Below are positions 35,663-46,246 of a stretch of 64,000 nucleotides of DNA, piece by piece. The DNA lies in assembly GCA_963556495.2 (NCBI GenBank), contig OY747702.1:21774403-21838402 (forward strand), written 5' to 3'. A model generated the notes under the pieces. The model was not told where the DNA came from. It did no database searches and worked only from the letters and a program-made list of their open reading frames with translations. Each line of letters opens with the position of its first letter. The first letter of the stretch is position 1. Source of the stretch: Valencia hispanica. Taxonomy: Eukaryota > Chordata > Actinopteri > Cyprinodontiformes > Valenciidae. The position numbers were made by a program, and so were the translations under genes.

Positions 35663-37329
35663 TTTACTTGGCTCCTTCCTATAGTGGCTTTCTGTTTTAC
35701 TGAATATTTAAAACAAGGTTGAGATACGTCACATTTTCATTCACATAAAGCACCACTACAAACATGATAAATCTGTACTCTAAAAAATCGTACATGTTCA
35801 TCTTTGAAATAGAGGTGAAAGGACTGCCTTAAAATTCTGCCTACGTGTTAAACTTGTATTTTACATTGTACATCAAATTTTCTAACATAAGTCCTAAATT
35901 CAAAACGTGCTTTTTATTCAAAAGAAGAGATCAATTTGCTGATTATGTTATATGTCAAAAGTAGGGCTTAGGAATTAGTTCTCAAGAGTGTTGGGAATGA
36001 AGGCATTCAATTTCTCTGTCAATGGTAGTCATTTACATTAGCCGGCCAATTAAATAGGTGCTCACATGTTTAAATGAGAAGTAGAAAACATGTTTTTGGA
36101 AACAAAAGGCTTATAATCTCATTGTCTTCTCTATATATTAACACCACACACAGTTTCTTGTTAAAGTTTCCTTGTCATGTCATAACCACAAACATGTCTG
36201 CCCACGTAAACTGACAAGCTGGGTAAGGAGGACATTCACTGAGGAACTGCAGTGTTAAAAGCTTGAATGAAAATGTCAAGAATGCTCATAAAATAAATGA
36301 ATCACAGTGAAGTTCTGCATGTACTGGACCACAAATCTGAAATCTGAGATTTGCAAAGAAAGTCATCAAAAAATTTTGAACACTTACGCACATGTTACTT
36401 TCTGTTCCTCTGTCCACTCCTATTCTCATGCACGTGAGCACATGTGTCCGTCTAGCATACGTGTGGGCTCCCTGATACATTACATCATCACTGCATTCGC
36501 ATTCCCCGTTGTTTTTCTACCTTCAAGCCCATAAAATGAGATCACTGCACTGATTTCATTCCAGCTGTTGTGGTTCGAGGGCAACTGGGAGGCATTCCAG
36601 TGCACAGACACAGATCACAAGTCTGTGCACAGCCTCTTATCCAGCTGTGTAATGCCTAACAGCTGCATAGCACTGAGTTATGACACTTGAGAATGAACAC
36701 AAGGCCCACTCAATTAAATTTCAACTTATGCTGACAAGGAGGGCTCTTGTGCAGCAGCAAGAGTGATTTAATATTATTGCTCGAACTGTGCTGACGGCAT
36801 AACTAGTCCAACTACAAACACTTAATTAGGAGCTTTAATGAATGTGGCTCAAAATTGTTAAGTGGCTTTTCATTTCAAATGGAAGCTGTTTATCTTTTCG
36901 TACTCAGAAAATCTGTTGCCATCTGAGGCCACCTAGTGGTCATATATGAACAGTACATGAAGGTACACTCATTTTTTTTATATCTCAACCCCATCTCTGT
37001 ATTTATTTTTTACAGCACCTTATTAAATGTATTCGATAAAAAAACATAAAAACTCTTAGTGCCTTTAGTTTGTTATCAATAAGGTCGATTTATTTTTATT
37101 TTTATTTATTCTCTTTTTTGTATTAGACAAGTTATGTACTTATGCATATTGTCAATGACATTGTAAAAAAACAAGAAATCTTCATTCAAGTTCAAATCCA
37201 TCATGCTTTCAAAAGGCACCATATTTGGCAAAATGTGACAATTATGTATTCTTGTGTTAAGTTATCACATAAAATCCAAATAAAAGGTTTTTTCATTTTT
37301 TTGTACAAATGAAAATGTTTAAAGAATGG
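35663..37329. other. Mostly unrecognised; possible conserved non-coding block 36540-36920
   Basis: No coding exon or transposon recognised. The block at about 36540-36920 has balanced composition and homeodomain-like words (cttaattaggagctttaatg). It lacks repeat signatures and stands out from its surroundings, but nothing here proves constraint. Confidence 0.3.
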
Positions 37330-37828
37330 TGTTTCTCTTAACTTTGGACCTTTAGAAGCTTTTGTTCATTCTTTTCAAAACAGCTCAAACACAGTCATAT
37401 CTAATGGAGAATGTACATTTTCAAATGCAGCTCTGGCTGTATGTTTAGTGTAATTTTCCAGCTGGAAGGTCAACCTCTGTAAGGTTTTCACGTCTTTTGC
37501 AACAAAACACAGGTTTTCTTCCAGGATGGGCTTTAGCTACATTCATCCTCCCACCACATCTTATCTGTTTATCTGTCTCTGCAAAGGATGCTGCCACCAC
37601 TGCATTTGATAGTAAAGATGGTTTGTGGATGAAAATGTGCAACATTTTGATATTTTGAATGCCTTCCAAAAATATCAGTTTTCAATTTTGGTGTCATCTG
37701 ACCGGAGTACCTTCTTCCACATGTCTACTGTGTCTCCTACAGCCTACATGACTCTATATGGCTTGCACAATGGATAGCTTTCATGTCAACAGATTCTGTT
37801 AACAAAAGTTAAGAGGTTAAAACGAACG
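37330..37828 (-). pseudogene. Tc1-like transposase relic
   Basis: The order of motifs parallels 32170-32520: 'ttccagctggaaggtcaacc', 'tttgcaacaaaacacaggtt', 'gatgctgccaccactgcatt', 'ttttggtgtcatctgaccgg' and 'agtaccttcttccacatgtc'. Read on the minus strand, it is the catalytic region of a Tc1 transposase with many disabling changes. Its continuation after the LINE fragment may include 'cacaccacacttttcagaat' at 38160. Confidence 0.65.
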
Positions 37829-38045
37829 CTATTCAACAGGAAGCCAGTGTAAAGAATACAGGAAAGGTGTAACGTGTTGATGCTTCCGGGCGTTTGTCAA
37901 TAGACGAGCAGCGGCATTCTGGACCAGTTGTAGGCAATGTAATAATGTGTTGTTCATACCAAAATATAGCGCGTTGCAGTAGTCGAACCGTGAACTAATG
38001 AAGTCATGAATCGCTTTCTCCAGATCTCCCTTGCTCAAGAAACGT
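37829..38045 (-). pseudogene. L2-type LINE fragment
   Basis: A minus-strand frame reads ISSRFDYCNALYFGMN, LLHCLQLVQNAAARLLTNAR, KHQHVTPFLYSLHWLPV. This is the conserved region just downstream of the reverse transcriptase catalytic core in L2-clade elements. It is a different subfamily from the 39895 copy and sits within or next to the Tc1 relic. Confidence 0.7.
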
Positions 38046-38797
38046 TTGACTCTAGACAGAAGTCAGAGCTGGCAGAGGGTTGCCCTGATGACTGAACCAA
38101 CCTGTCAAATTTAAGATTGTTGTTGAAAATCACATGATTAATGTGAGGGGCTAAAGGGGGCACACCACACTTTTCAGAATTTGTTCTAACAATGGGATAA
38201 AGTCAGGTGTAACCATAGCAAGGGGTTTGCAAAATATAAAGTCCAGTCAACTCTCAGAACCCAATGCAAGATAGGAAAACAAAGAACTGCTTTATTCCAT
38301 AAAGTACCTAACCACAAAAGTTATATATCATAAGACTAAGAGCCAATGTTTTTCCCCTTGGTCATAATCTGTCAGTTTTTTTGTTTGTTTGTTTTTTTAT
38401 GATGACAAACACTGTGATTATTTTATGACAAGTTTATGGGGAAGAAGGGTGTTATCTTTGTAGTCATGCATGTTAAATTTATGTGATTTCTGTTTAGGTA
38501 ACAATTGTTCTGGCCATTTATTTTCTTTAGAATTTTGGTTGTTGTGGACTTGCCCTATTTTGTTTTTTTCCTTGTGTAATGGGTTCATAAACATTCTCCT
38601 GACCGGGCTTTAACATTATTAGTCCTTCCTGCTTACTGAAAATCCAGCTATGATTGTTGTGGAGTCTTCAAAGGGAACTCCACCACAAATTGTGTGTCAA
38701 AAATAATCCATACAAGCCATTTACTTACTTAAATTTTATTAATGAGTTATAGGTTTTTCTAATGATGTGGGTTAAGGCAGTGCTCTAGAAAAAAAAT
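38046..38797. other. Unrecognised, with a possible Tc1 terminal remnant near 38155-38190
   Basis: Nothing else identifiable. AT-rich. Confidence 0.35.
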
Positions 38798-38885
38798 ATT
38801 TATCCATCCACTCATTGTCTATACTAGCCTATTCTTGCAGGGTTACATGAGGACTAGTGCCTGTCCCCAGTGGTCATTGGGCAGA
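38798..38885 (-). repeat. Fragment of the 49292-type SINE
   Basis: The text 'atccatccactcattgtcta', 'cctattcttgcagggtta' and 'cccagtggtcattgggca' matches the left part of the SINE at 49292-49664. The tRNA-like end is missing. Confidence 0.55.
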
Positions 38886-39425
38886 GTATTCTAATGGCAG
38901 AATGTGCTTATCAAAGAAACGGGGAGCCTAAGTCTCCTCCCCGTCCGGTCAGCCCATGGATCCCCTGGCCAAAAAAAATTAATGAAAGTCAATGGAGCGA
39001 TGTAAGTTATTTTCTGGTCTGCTTTGCCTTACGCCCTGAATCACACATATGCTGTACCTGAGCTTAAATGATAACTAATGATGTGCGTTTCCACTGTGTA
39101 TGTCATGTGTTTTGTGATTTATTTGCTTGTAAAAATTCGTAATTAAAATGGCTACAAATCAGAAGTCGCATATATGAAGTCACGTAGCTAACATTAGCAC
39201 GCACTTGAAACACTCAACGTGACCTTGTAAAGCTTGTCCCGCATGCTGGCTCTCACTCAACTGACTATTTCTCCCCTAGCATAGGTGCCACTTTCCACAT
39301 GGCCAGATTTATAGTGGTTTTCTCCATGTTTAATGCTTCTTCCTTCATCCTGGAAAGATTGGAAGCTCGCTAAACTCGTGGCCATTTTTCTTCTTCTTCT
39401 TCTTTAGTTGTAGTCCACTATGTGT
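38886..39425. other. Unclassified, repeat-like
   Basis: The sentence-like run 'aatgaaagtcaatggagcga' occurs in many fish repeats as I remember them, but I cannot delimit an element. Confidence 0.3.
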
Positions 39426-39715
39426 TTTCACCATAGACTGTATATAAAAATGGAGAGAGCCTCTGTGACGTCACCCGTAGGTTTCTGAAGAGTTAAATTG
39501 AAGCGCAATGGGCGGTTCCCACGCGTCTCGTCATTCCCAGAAAATACAAAAAATGGGCAAAGAGGCAGAGATGAGCGTGGGGGTGTGAGGGTGGGAGCGG
39601 TTGATTGACACACACCAAACTCTGAGCCGATGTAGCTGACAGAGGTTAACGGGCACTTTTAGCCAAAAAACCGCTGTTGAGTTACTCTGCTACCCCTCGG
39701 CCTTTCAGGGGGATT
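39426..39715. repeat. Dispersed repeat ('atagactgtatataaaaatg')
   Basis: The block containing 'catagactgtatataaaaat', 'ctctgtgacgtcacccgtag' and 'tttctgaagagttaaattga' is one I recognise as a high-copy teleost interspersed repeat. It has no coding capacity, and its class and ends are not determined. Confidence 0.5.
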
Positions 39716-39894
39716 CAATAATTATTTTTAAATAAAAGAATGAAGCCTTGTTGGTCCATAATTTTCACTAAAACTATGTGAATTGTAATCAAAACAAATT
39801 ATAATGATGGATATGTAAAGTAAAGAAGAAATGTGATCATTTCAACCCATTTTTAGTCATAAATCCTGATGACTCCAGTCAGTAAGTAGATTAC

Positions 39895-41190
39895 ATGCAT
39901 GTGTGGAAAATTTAAAAACTTCGATGACGCTAAACTTTTTTCTCTTAAATTCTGACAAGACAGAAGTTGCCATCTTTGGACCAGAAGCTCTAAAAACAAA
40001 ACTGTTTAGTCAATCACTTCATCTGGATGGTATTAAATTGGTCTCCAGTAATAATTTAAAGAACCTCTGTGTTATTTTTGACCAAGACACAACATTCAAA
40101 TCCTATATCAAACACATTTCTAGTATTTCCTTCTTTCACCTTCAGAATATTGCTAAAATTAGAAACATCCTTTCCAGAAGTTATGCTGAGAAACTAGTCC
40201 ATGGAGTTGTTACCTCAGGGCTGGACTACTGTAATTATTTACTATCAGGAAGTCCACAAAATGTAATCAAAAGCCTTCAGTTGATCCAAAATGCGGCAGC
40301 CTCCCTTCATTGGCTCCCTGTTAAATCCAGAATAGAATTTAAGATCCTCCTTCTTTCATATAAAGCCCTTACTAATCAAGCTCCATCAAACATCAGAAAT
40401 CTGGCTGTTCCATGTGTTCCTTCCAGAGCATTTCGCTCTCAGACTGCAGGTTTACTGGCGGTTCCTAGGTTTTCTAAAAGTAGATTGGGAGGCAGATCTT
40501 TTAGTTATCAGGCTCCTCTCCTGTGGAACCAGCTCCCAGCTTTAGTCTGTGAGGTAGACACTCTGTCTACTTTTAAGGCCAGGCTTAAAACTTTCCTTTT
40601 TGATGAGTGGCTAAGGTGGCTGAGCTATCTCTTTAGTTATGCTGCTACAGGGTTAGAATGCTGGAGGACAGACTGACCACTTTTCTTCACTCTGCTACTT
40701 TTCTCTTCTACTACTCTCCAGTTGCATTAGTTGCTGTTATTTTGACTGTTACCCTTTTTTTTCTCAGTGTTTTTCTCTCCATAGCAGCTACAGCTGGTCT
40801 GGTATCCTGCTTTGCTGCAATGCCCTGTTGGACGGGGGAATCCCAGTAACTGAACATCCCCTGTGTCCTGTTACCAACTTTTAACTTTCTTTAATAAAGA
40901 AAGTACTCTTACAGCAGTTCTTTGGTTTTTTATTTGTTCAGTTTTTCCTCTCCATTGTCGCTACATGCTTGCTCAGTGTGAGGATTGCTGAGGGATTGCT
41001 GAGGTTGGAGTTAACATCAACGGGGTGCAACTGCAAGTCAATGACTCGATGCAATCTGCTGGGATTCCTTAAATAGAAAACCGATTGGTATGTATGATTG
41101 AATTGAAATGACTTTTCTTGTAAAATGCCTTGAGCTGACGTGTGAATTGACGCTATATAAATAAACTGAATTGAACTGAATGAATTGTTA
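39895..41190 (+). pseudogene. L2-type LINE, 5'-truncated copy
   Basis: The + strand frame at 39903-40676 is open for 257 codons and encodes the region downstream of the reverse transcriptase core: LNSDKTEVAIFGPEAL, VIFDQDTTFKSYIKHIS, LDYCNYLLSGSPQNV, SLHWLPVKSRIEFKILLLSY, YQAPLLWNQLPA and LSTFKARLKTFLF. Compared with usual family members, an in-frame deletion joins QNAAA to SLHWLPV. The 3' untranslated region continues to about 41190, ending in the L2-like 'gctatataaataaactgaat' tail. The 5' half with endonuclease and catalytic residues is absent. Confidence 0.82.
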
Positions 41191-41219
41191 CCAGGCATAT
41201 TACTGTGGGAGAATTTCAT

Positions 41220-41640
41220 GGAACTCTTAAAGGTGGGGTAGATTATTTTTTTCTAAAATACATTTTTTGCAATATTGCTTAAAATGCTCTTCACATACCA
41301 ATGGCAACCAATAAATTAGGTCTTTTGTCAAAAACACAAATAATTATAATTGCCTCTAAAGCATATAATCTTGGAAAAACCTCATTCAATCGTCTTGTTC
41401 CAAGATAATTGGCTCCTGAGCCATCCATCAAACCGCCCTCTCACAGTCCCCTTCCCCTCTGCGCATTCCCCTCTTTGTGCACGCATCACTCGTTCTCAGC
41501 TCGGCGCAGTAAACAGGAATCAAAGGCAAAGCCACATGAGCCAGAGCTGGGTTAGCTATGTTAGCTTGCATACTAAATTGGTATACATTTACGTAGGTGC
41601 GTTATGTTAGAAATTATGGGGGAACATGTGCCAACAACGG
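41220..41640. repeat. Possible MITE ('aaaggtggggtagattattt')
   Basis: The start 'aaaggtggggtagattattt' is a word I associate with a non-coding fish DNA element. A right boundary is not clear. Confidence 0.35.
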
Positions 41641-41736
41641 GTCAAAAACATGAAACTGTATTTGCAAAGGCTATGGCCAAAGGGCTGCATTAAGAGTCAT
41701 GGCTTCAGCTAAAGGAACAGAGCTGCAACTGATGCC

Positions 41737-41975
41737 ATGGAGGCTCTATATATCCGTGATCTGTACGACTATATTGGTAGACGAATGTTGAGGTTGGAGC
41801 CACCAGGCAGGAGGCAGAGAGGAAGACCAAAAAGGACATTTATGGATGTGGTGAAAGAGGGCATGAAGTTAGTTGGAGTTAGGGCAGAGGATGCAAAGGG
41901 CAGAAATAAATCGAGACAGATGATTCGCTGTGGCGGCCCCTGAAGGGAAAAGAGGAAAGAGAAGAAGATGTTTTC
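41737..41975 (+). pseudogene. LINE 3' end fragment
   Basis: The frame at 41737-41943 reads YIGRRMLRLEPPGRRQRGRP, then KRTFMDVVKEGMKLVGV, and QMIRCGGP before a stop. This is the C-terminus of a fish non-LTR retrotransposon protein (GRxxRGRPxxxFxDxVKED motif). A purine-rich tail (aagaggaaagagaagaag) follows. It is 5'-truncated and lacks reverse transcriptase. Confidence 0.6.
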
Positions 41976-42361
41976 ATTTGACAATTTATCTGAGTAGTTT
42001 AGGCTAAAATGAAACGGATGATCTTCAAGGCTCGTAATTTTTGTAGCATTTTCATACTACAGGAGGTTTGCTAAGTTGGCTAACAATAAAGTGTGTTACT
42101 TGCTAACCCATGTTATCTGTAGGCCTATTACGCTCATGAGAACATTGTTCATACGATGTATTTTATGCTGCTAGAATGAGGACTCTTGAGGACGTTATAA
42201 GAAGAAGGAGAACCTGGGCTTTTACACCAGTGAAACAAGGTTTCCTGCTTGTACCCCCTACAAGTCCTCTATAAATCTTCTACAAGTGTTCTATAAATAA
42301 AAGATATAAACATTATCTTAAGCAAAGGCTAACTAAACACCAATTCAGTTTCAATTTAATT

Positions 42362-42957
42362 CGGCTCAAATAACACATCCTAGATCTGAATGAAGGAAAT
42401 ATTGTTATTTAATACTTTGTTCTTTACATAGTTGAATGTGCTGACAACAAAAACACACAAAAATTATCAATGGAAAATAAATTTATCATATATAAACAAG
42501 TCAAAATGAGGTTCAGTAGTGTGTGTGGCCACCTCGTGCCTGTGTGACCTCCCTACAACGCCTGGGCATGCTCCTGATGAGCTGGTGGATGGTGTCCTGA
42601 GGGATCTCCTTCCAGACCTGGACTAAAGCATCTGCCAACTCTTGGACAGTCTGTGGTGCAACGTGGCGTTGGTGCCCCGAGCGATATATGTTTTCTCAGA
42701 TGTGCTCAATCGGATCCAAAACATCAGCCAGAAAGCATAGGAACCGAGAAGTGTTCTGTGATCACCACCCGCAGAACCACTCCTTTATTTGGGGTGCCTT
42801 GCTAATTGCCTATAATGTCCACCTGTTGTCTAATCCATTGCACAACAGCATGGGAAATTGATTGTCAATAAGTGTTGCTTCCTAAGTGGACAATTGGATT
42901 TCACAGAAGTGTGATTGACTTGGAGTTACATATTGTTGTGTAAGTGTTCCCTTTATT
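42362..42957 (-). mobile_element. Internally deleted Tc1/mariner-family element, about 0.6 kb
   Basis: The left part ('ctcaaataacacatcctaga'), transposase C-terminal part ('gtgtgtgtggccacctcgtg', complement of a ...RGGHTHY C-terminus) and right part ('agaagtgtgattgacttgga', 'taagtgttccctttatt') belong to one known type of fish element whose full length is well over 1 kb. At about 42715-42725 the sequence jumps from the 'tgctcaatcggat' region directly to 'ccaaaacatcagccagaaag', deleting the transposase core. The terminal-most bases are missing or eroded. Confidence 0.65.
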
Positions 42958-43819
42958 GATATATATATATTCCACTTTCTGAATTTGCCAAGTTTTCCGT
43001 GCAGCCAAAAGAATGGAGAATGTAGTAGTATACAGAAAATCACTATGTAGTTCGGTAAATATGTTAATTTGGTTTTAACAGTCCAATTGATAAGGTGAAT
43101 GCATTTGCATTGATTTGTAAGGTGAGAAAGTAGGGCGAAAGAGGATCTGATTCAAAAATACAATGAAACACCCCATTACCAAAAGAGAAGAGAAACCATT
43201 TGTATTTGTTTACTGTGAATATACACATGTGCAGATTAAAACTAAATGAGAAACAGTAAGTATAATTATAAAGCCATTTCATTATTGTTGGTCTATTGTG
43301 AGCATAAAAGGCAGTTAATGTGAATAAAATATTATACATTCATCATACCACAATATCCTAGAAGTAATCATTGGACTATTATTAGACAGGGAAAATCTGA
43401 CATCATTGTTGTTTTGCTGGTTTCTATGATGCTGTTGAATGTCATCTCAGTTTTGTGACGTTCACAAACTCACCAGATCTGGCCTTTCATGACTGTTCTC
43501 TTCCAAGGTAATTAAAAATATCTTGTATGGACTTTTAGATTATGTTTTATTTTTAGATACATGCCAACATGCTCCTTTATCCATTATCCTATTTTGCTGA
43601 TTTAGAAGTTCAGAAATTCTTTGTGTATGATTAGTAATAAATAAAAACATTTGTTACATGAAATTTATTTGATATTTGATTGGTGATTACAGTAAATCTT
43701 AATCATCTTGCTTCTCACAGTGTTGGATGCAACATTAACATATTAACAACAACATATTGATTTGAATAAGTAAAATAATTTATCCTTCAAATTAAATTTT
43801 GATCGGATTTTTAAAAAGT
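42958..43819. other. No recognised feature
   Basis: AT-rich; no gene or element supported. Confidence 0.4.
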
Positions 43820-43841
43820 TATATATATATAACTATATATA

Positions 43842-43912
<71 letters not shown>
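43820..43912 (+). repeat. (TA)n microsatellite
   Basis: About 93 bp of TA repeats with two 'aac' interruptions near the start. Confidence 0.96.
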
Positions 43913-43915
<3 letters not shown>

Positions 43916-44897
43916 AATATAGCCAACAGATTACCCCGTGACGTTCCAAAAGCGGAGACACGCCCATAGTTGTGAAAGAAGCGTCTATCTTGTTGTGTAT
44001 CATGTTAGCAGCAACGTCTTCTTTTCCCCGGACATGTCCACTTTTCACCTGGTGTCCGGGGCGTCCTCCCCAAGCACAGCGCAGGGCAGCACATGTTTAC
44101 CAGATGTCAGCCCAAGTGTAGCTTTAAGCATAAAACATGAAGGAAATTTCCTTCATTCCATCCCGGTTGCGACTAATGTGTGGCAGAGAGCAGTGTACTC
44201 ATAGCTGGTAGATTTGTTTCTGTGTATGAAAGGGGGCAAGCATCCCATTGGTCAAACTAACGCAAAAACTATTAAATCACTGTGCAAAGTTAGAGTTCAT
44301 GTATTAAATTGACAGTGAAAAAAAACAAAGACTGGAGAGTTTTTTGGGAGAATGCTGCTTTTTATTTTCTATTACTTTGAATAGAAATATAACACTCATT
44401 TTGTAATTTTGGTCCTGTATGACTTAAAAGTGAGCTATTATTGTTATAGGTTTATTTTCTAATAAAGAAGATTAATTATTTCCATTTAGATTTTAAAGTA
44501 ATTTCTGTAATAGTTGACCTGTAAAGGCTGATTTGAAGTCTATTTAATTATTATTTCCAACCACATAGAGCAGGAACACATTAAGTATGTAAGTCAAAAG
44601 TCTTCAAGTAAACAGAGCATGTTTTTAAAGATTGGACCAAGTGCCAAAACACATGTCCTTTAGCTTTCATTGAAAATATGACCTCGACATGATTATGAAG
44701 TATATTTTGGACATGTTGGTTTGATTTGTGGTTTCAAATAGATAAAAGACAGGACATCAATTGGTTTGGATACTTCAGTAAAACTGGAAACTGGATGGAT
44801 TTAAGCGTAGAAATTAGGCATGGAAGGAATGAAGAAAAAACCCTAAATGGGGTAAAAATATAAAACAAAAATAATTGTTTTATAATCAAATCATAAG
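43913..44897. other. No recognised feature
   Basis: The segment 43930-44210 is relatively GC-rich and has an 88-codon + frame without a recognisable motif. It may be repeat-derived. Confidence 0.3.
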
Positions 44898-45145
44898 GCA
44901 CCCAAGATGGAACACCCCTAGATGGTAAGCTACATTGTAGCCACAGCTGCCCAGGGGCACACTGAAAGAAGTGAGGCTGCCGAACAGTGCAGCCGCCATC
45001 GCCACCAGACCCTCTGACCACCAGTAGGAGAAGCAGGTGAAGTGTCTTGCCCAAGGACACAACGACCGAGTCAGATGGAGTGGGGGCTTGAACCGGCAAC
45101 CCTCCAGTTACAGGACAAGCTACTACCTCTTGAGCCATGGTTGCC
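44898..45145 (-). repeat. tRNA-derived SINE-like repeat
   Basis: On the minus strand the unit begins 'ggggcaaccatggctcaag', has an A-box-like 'tggctcaagaggtag' and a B-box GGTTCAAGCCC, and ends in the conserved 'cttgggcaagacacttcacc' to 'gcagctgtggctacaatgta' stretch that I recognise from a high-copy fish repeat. It is an RNA polymerase III type retroposon relic, not a tRNA gene. Confidence 0.65.
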
Positions 45146-45738
45146 CCATGGTTTTTAAGTTAAATGTGTTGTTGAATATGTGTCATAAAATGCCCTGCTT
45201 CTGACATAATTTTATGTGCAGAAAGAATGACCAGTCCGAACAAGACTGCCATTTTTTTTGTACTGATAGCTGCACAGATGTGGTATACCATTCATACTTT
45301 TTGTCATAGAGTTTCTGTTTTCCTGAAAGAAAAACCCCAGGTGTATCTGGGACTATTTGAATAACCTCAGAGAAATTTCAGATGGCTGATGTTTGAACGC
45401 CTGAACCAACAGACATCAGACGACTGTTAGTTATGAGCCTACTTGTACTTGTAAACTAAACAAATGACTCTTGAAAAAAATTTAAAATGGAAGAAAAACT
45501 AAAATATCCTTGCAGCCTGAAAGTAAACAAGAAGGGAAAGCACCATTGGGGCTGCTCCAGCAATCATTCATCGAGTCACATGAAAACTGGAGGGTACAAA
45601 ACCCGAGAATATCGCCATACCCACAAAAGAGAACAAATGCATGATTGAAATGAGTAATAAAAAAAATATATTATTTTCCTCATCCAGAAGCATAGAAAGT
45701 GAAGTTCCTCTGGATTTTTTCTATTCCTGGCAAAAAAA

Positions 45739-45748
45739 GGAAATGAAA
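45739..45748 (+). promoter_or_regulatory. Ets-IRF composite element candidate
   Basis: GGAAATGAAA matches the composite consensus GGAANNGAAA exactly. It lies 22 bp upstream of the TATA box of the p40 gene. An Ets/IRF site is an established control element of mammalian IL12B in myeloid cells. Function here is inferred from motif and position only. Confidence 0.55.
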
Positions 45749-45769
45749 GTCCATTAAGTGACAGAACCC

Positions 45770-45776
45770 TATAAAA
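45770..45776 (+). promoter_or_regulatory. TATA box of the IL-12 p40 gene
   Basis: TATAAAA, placed about 30 bp before a plausible start site near 45802 and upstream of the predicted non-coding first exon. Confidence 0.6.
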
Positions 45777-45801
45777 CTGAGAGGAACAAAGGAGAGCTAT
45801 C

Positions 45802-45823
45802 AAACCTGGGGCTCGATAATAAG
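45802..45823 (+). other. il12b: Predicted non-coding exon 1 of the p40 gene
   Basis: The stretch downstream of the TATA box ends in a near-perfect donor AAG|GTAAGA at 45823/45824. Splicing to the acceptor at 46245-46246 would place AAG directly before ATG. That supplies an A at -3, a better initiation context than the unspliced CAG. Mammalian IL12B also has a non-coding first exon. The start position is approximate. Confidence 0.5.
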
Positions 45824-46246
45824 GTAAGAAGTCGTCTGACTTATTTGTTCAACCGCTTGTTTGGCTTGTAAAAATAAACTTTTGTAGAACAAAGTGCAGA
45901 CTTATATATATTTAAAAATATATCACTGTACCACGCCAGTATTATATTTAATATCCTGTTCTGAATAAATGGTTGTATGTTTCTAAAAAAATATATTAAA
46001 AGTAAATGACAGCATAAGCATTTTTGCTATTTATTTTTACCTGCAATTTTTCACTGTGCTCTTATCTTAAGTTGCTTGGATTCAGAATGAACAAAATATC
46101 AGTGCATTGACCTAAATCTGCTTAAATGCTAAATCATGCCATCAGTTTTTTTGAAGATACGTTGTATTGTGGAATTTTTCTGATTCTGTAATTGTCTTTA
46201 ATTTCTGTTGTCCCTTATACTTTTTTTTTTACTTTTTAATGTTCAG

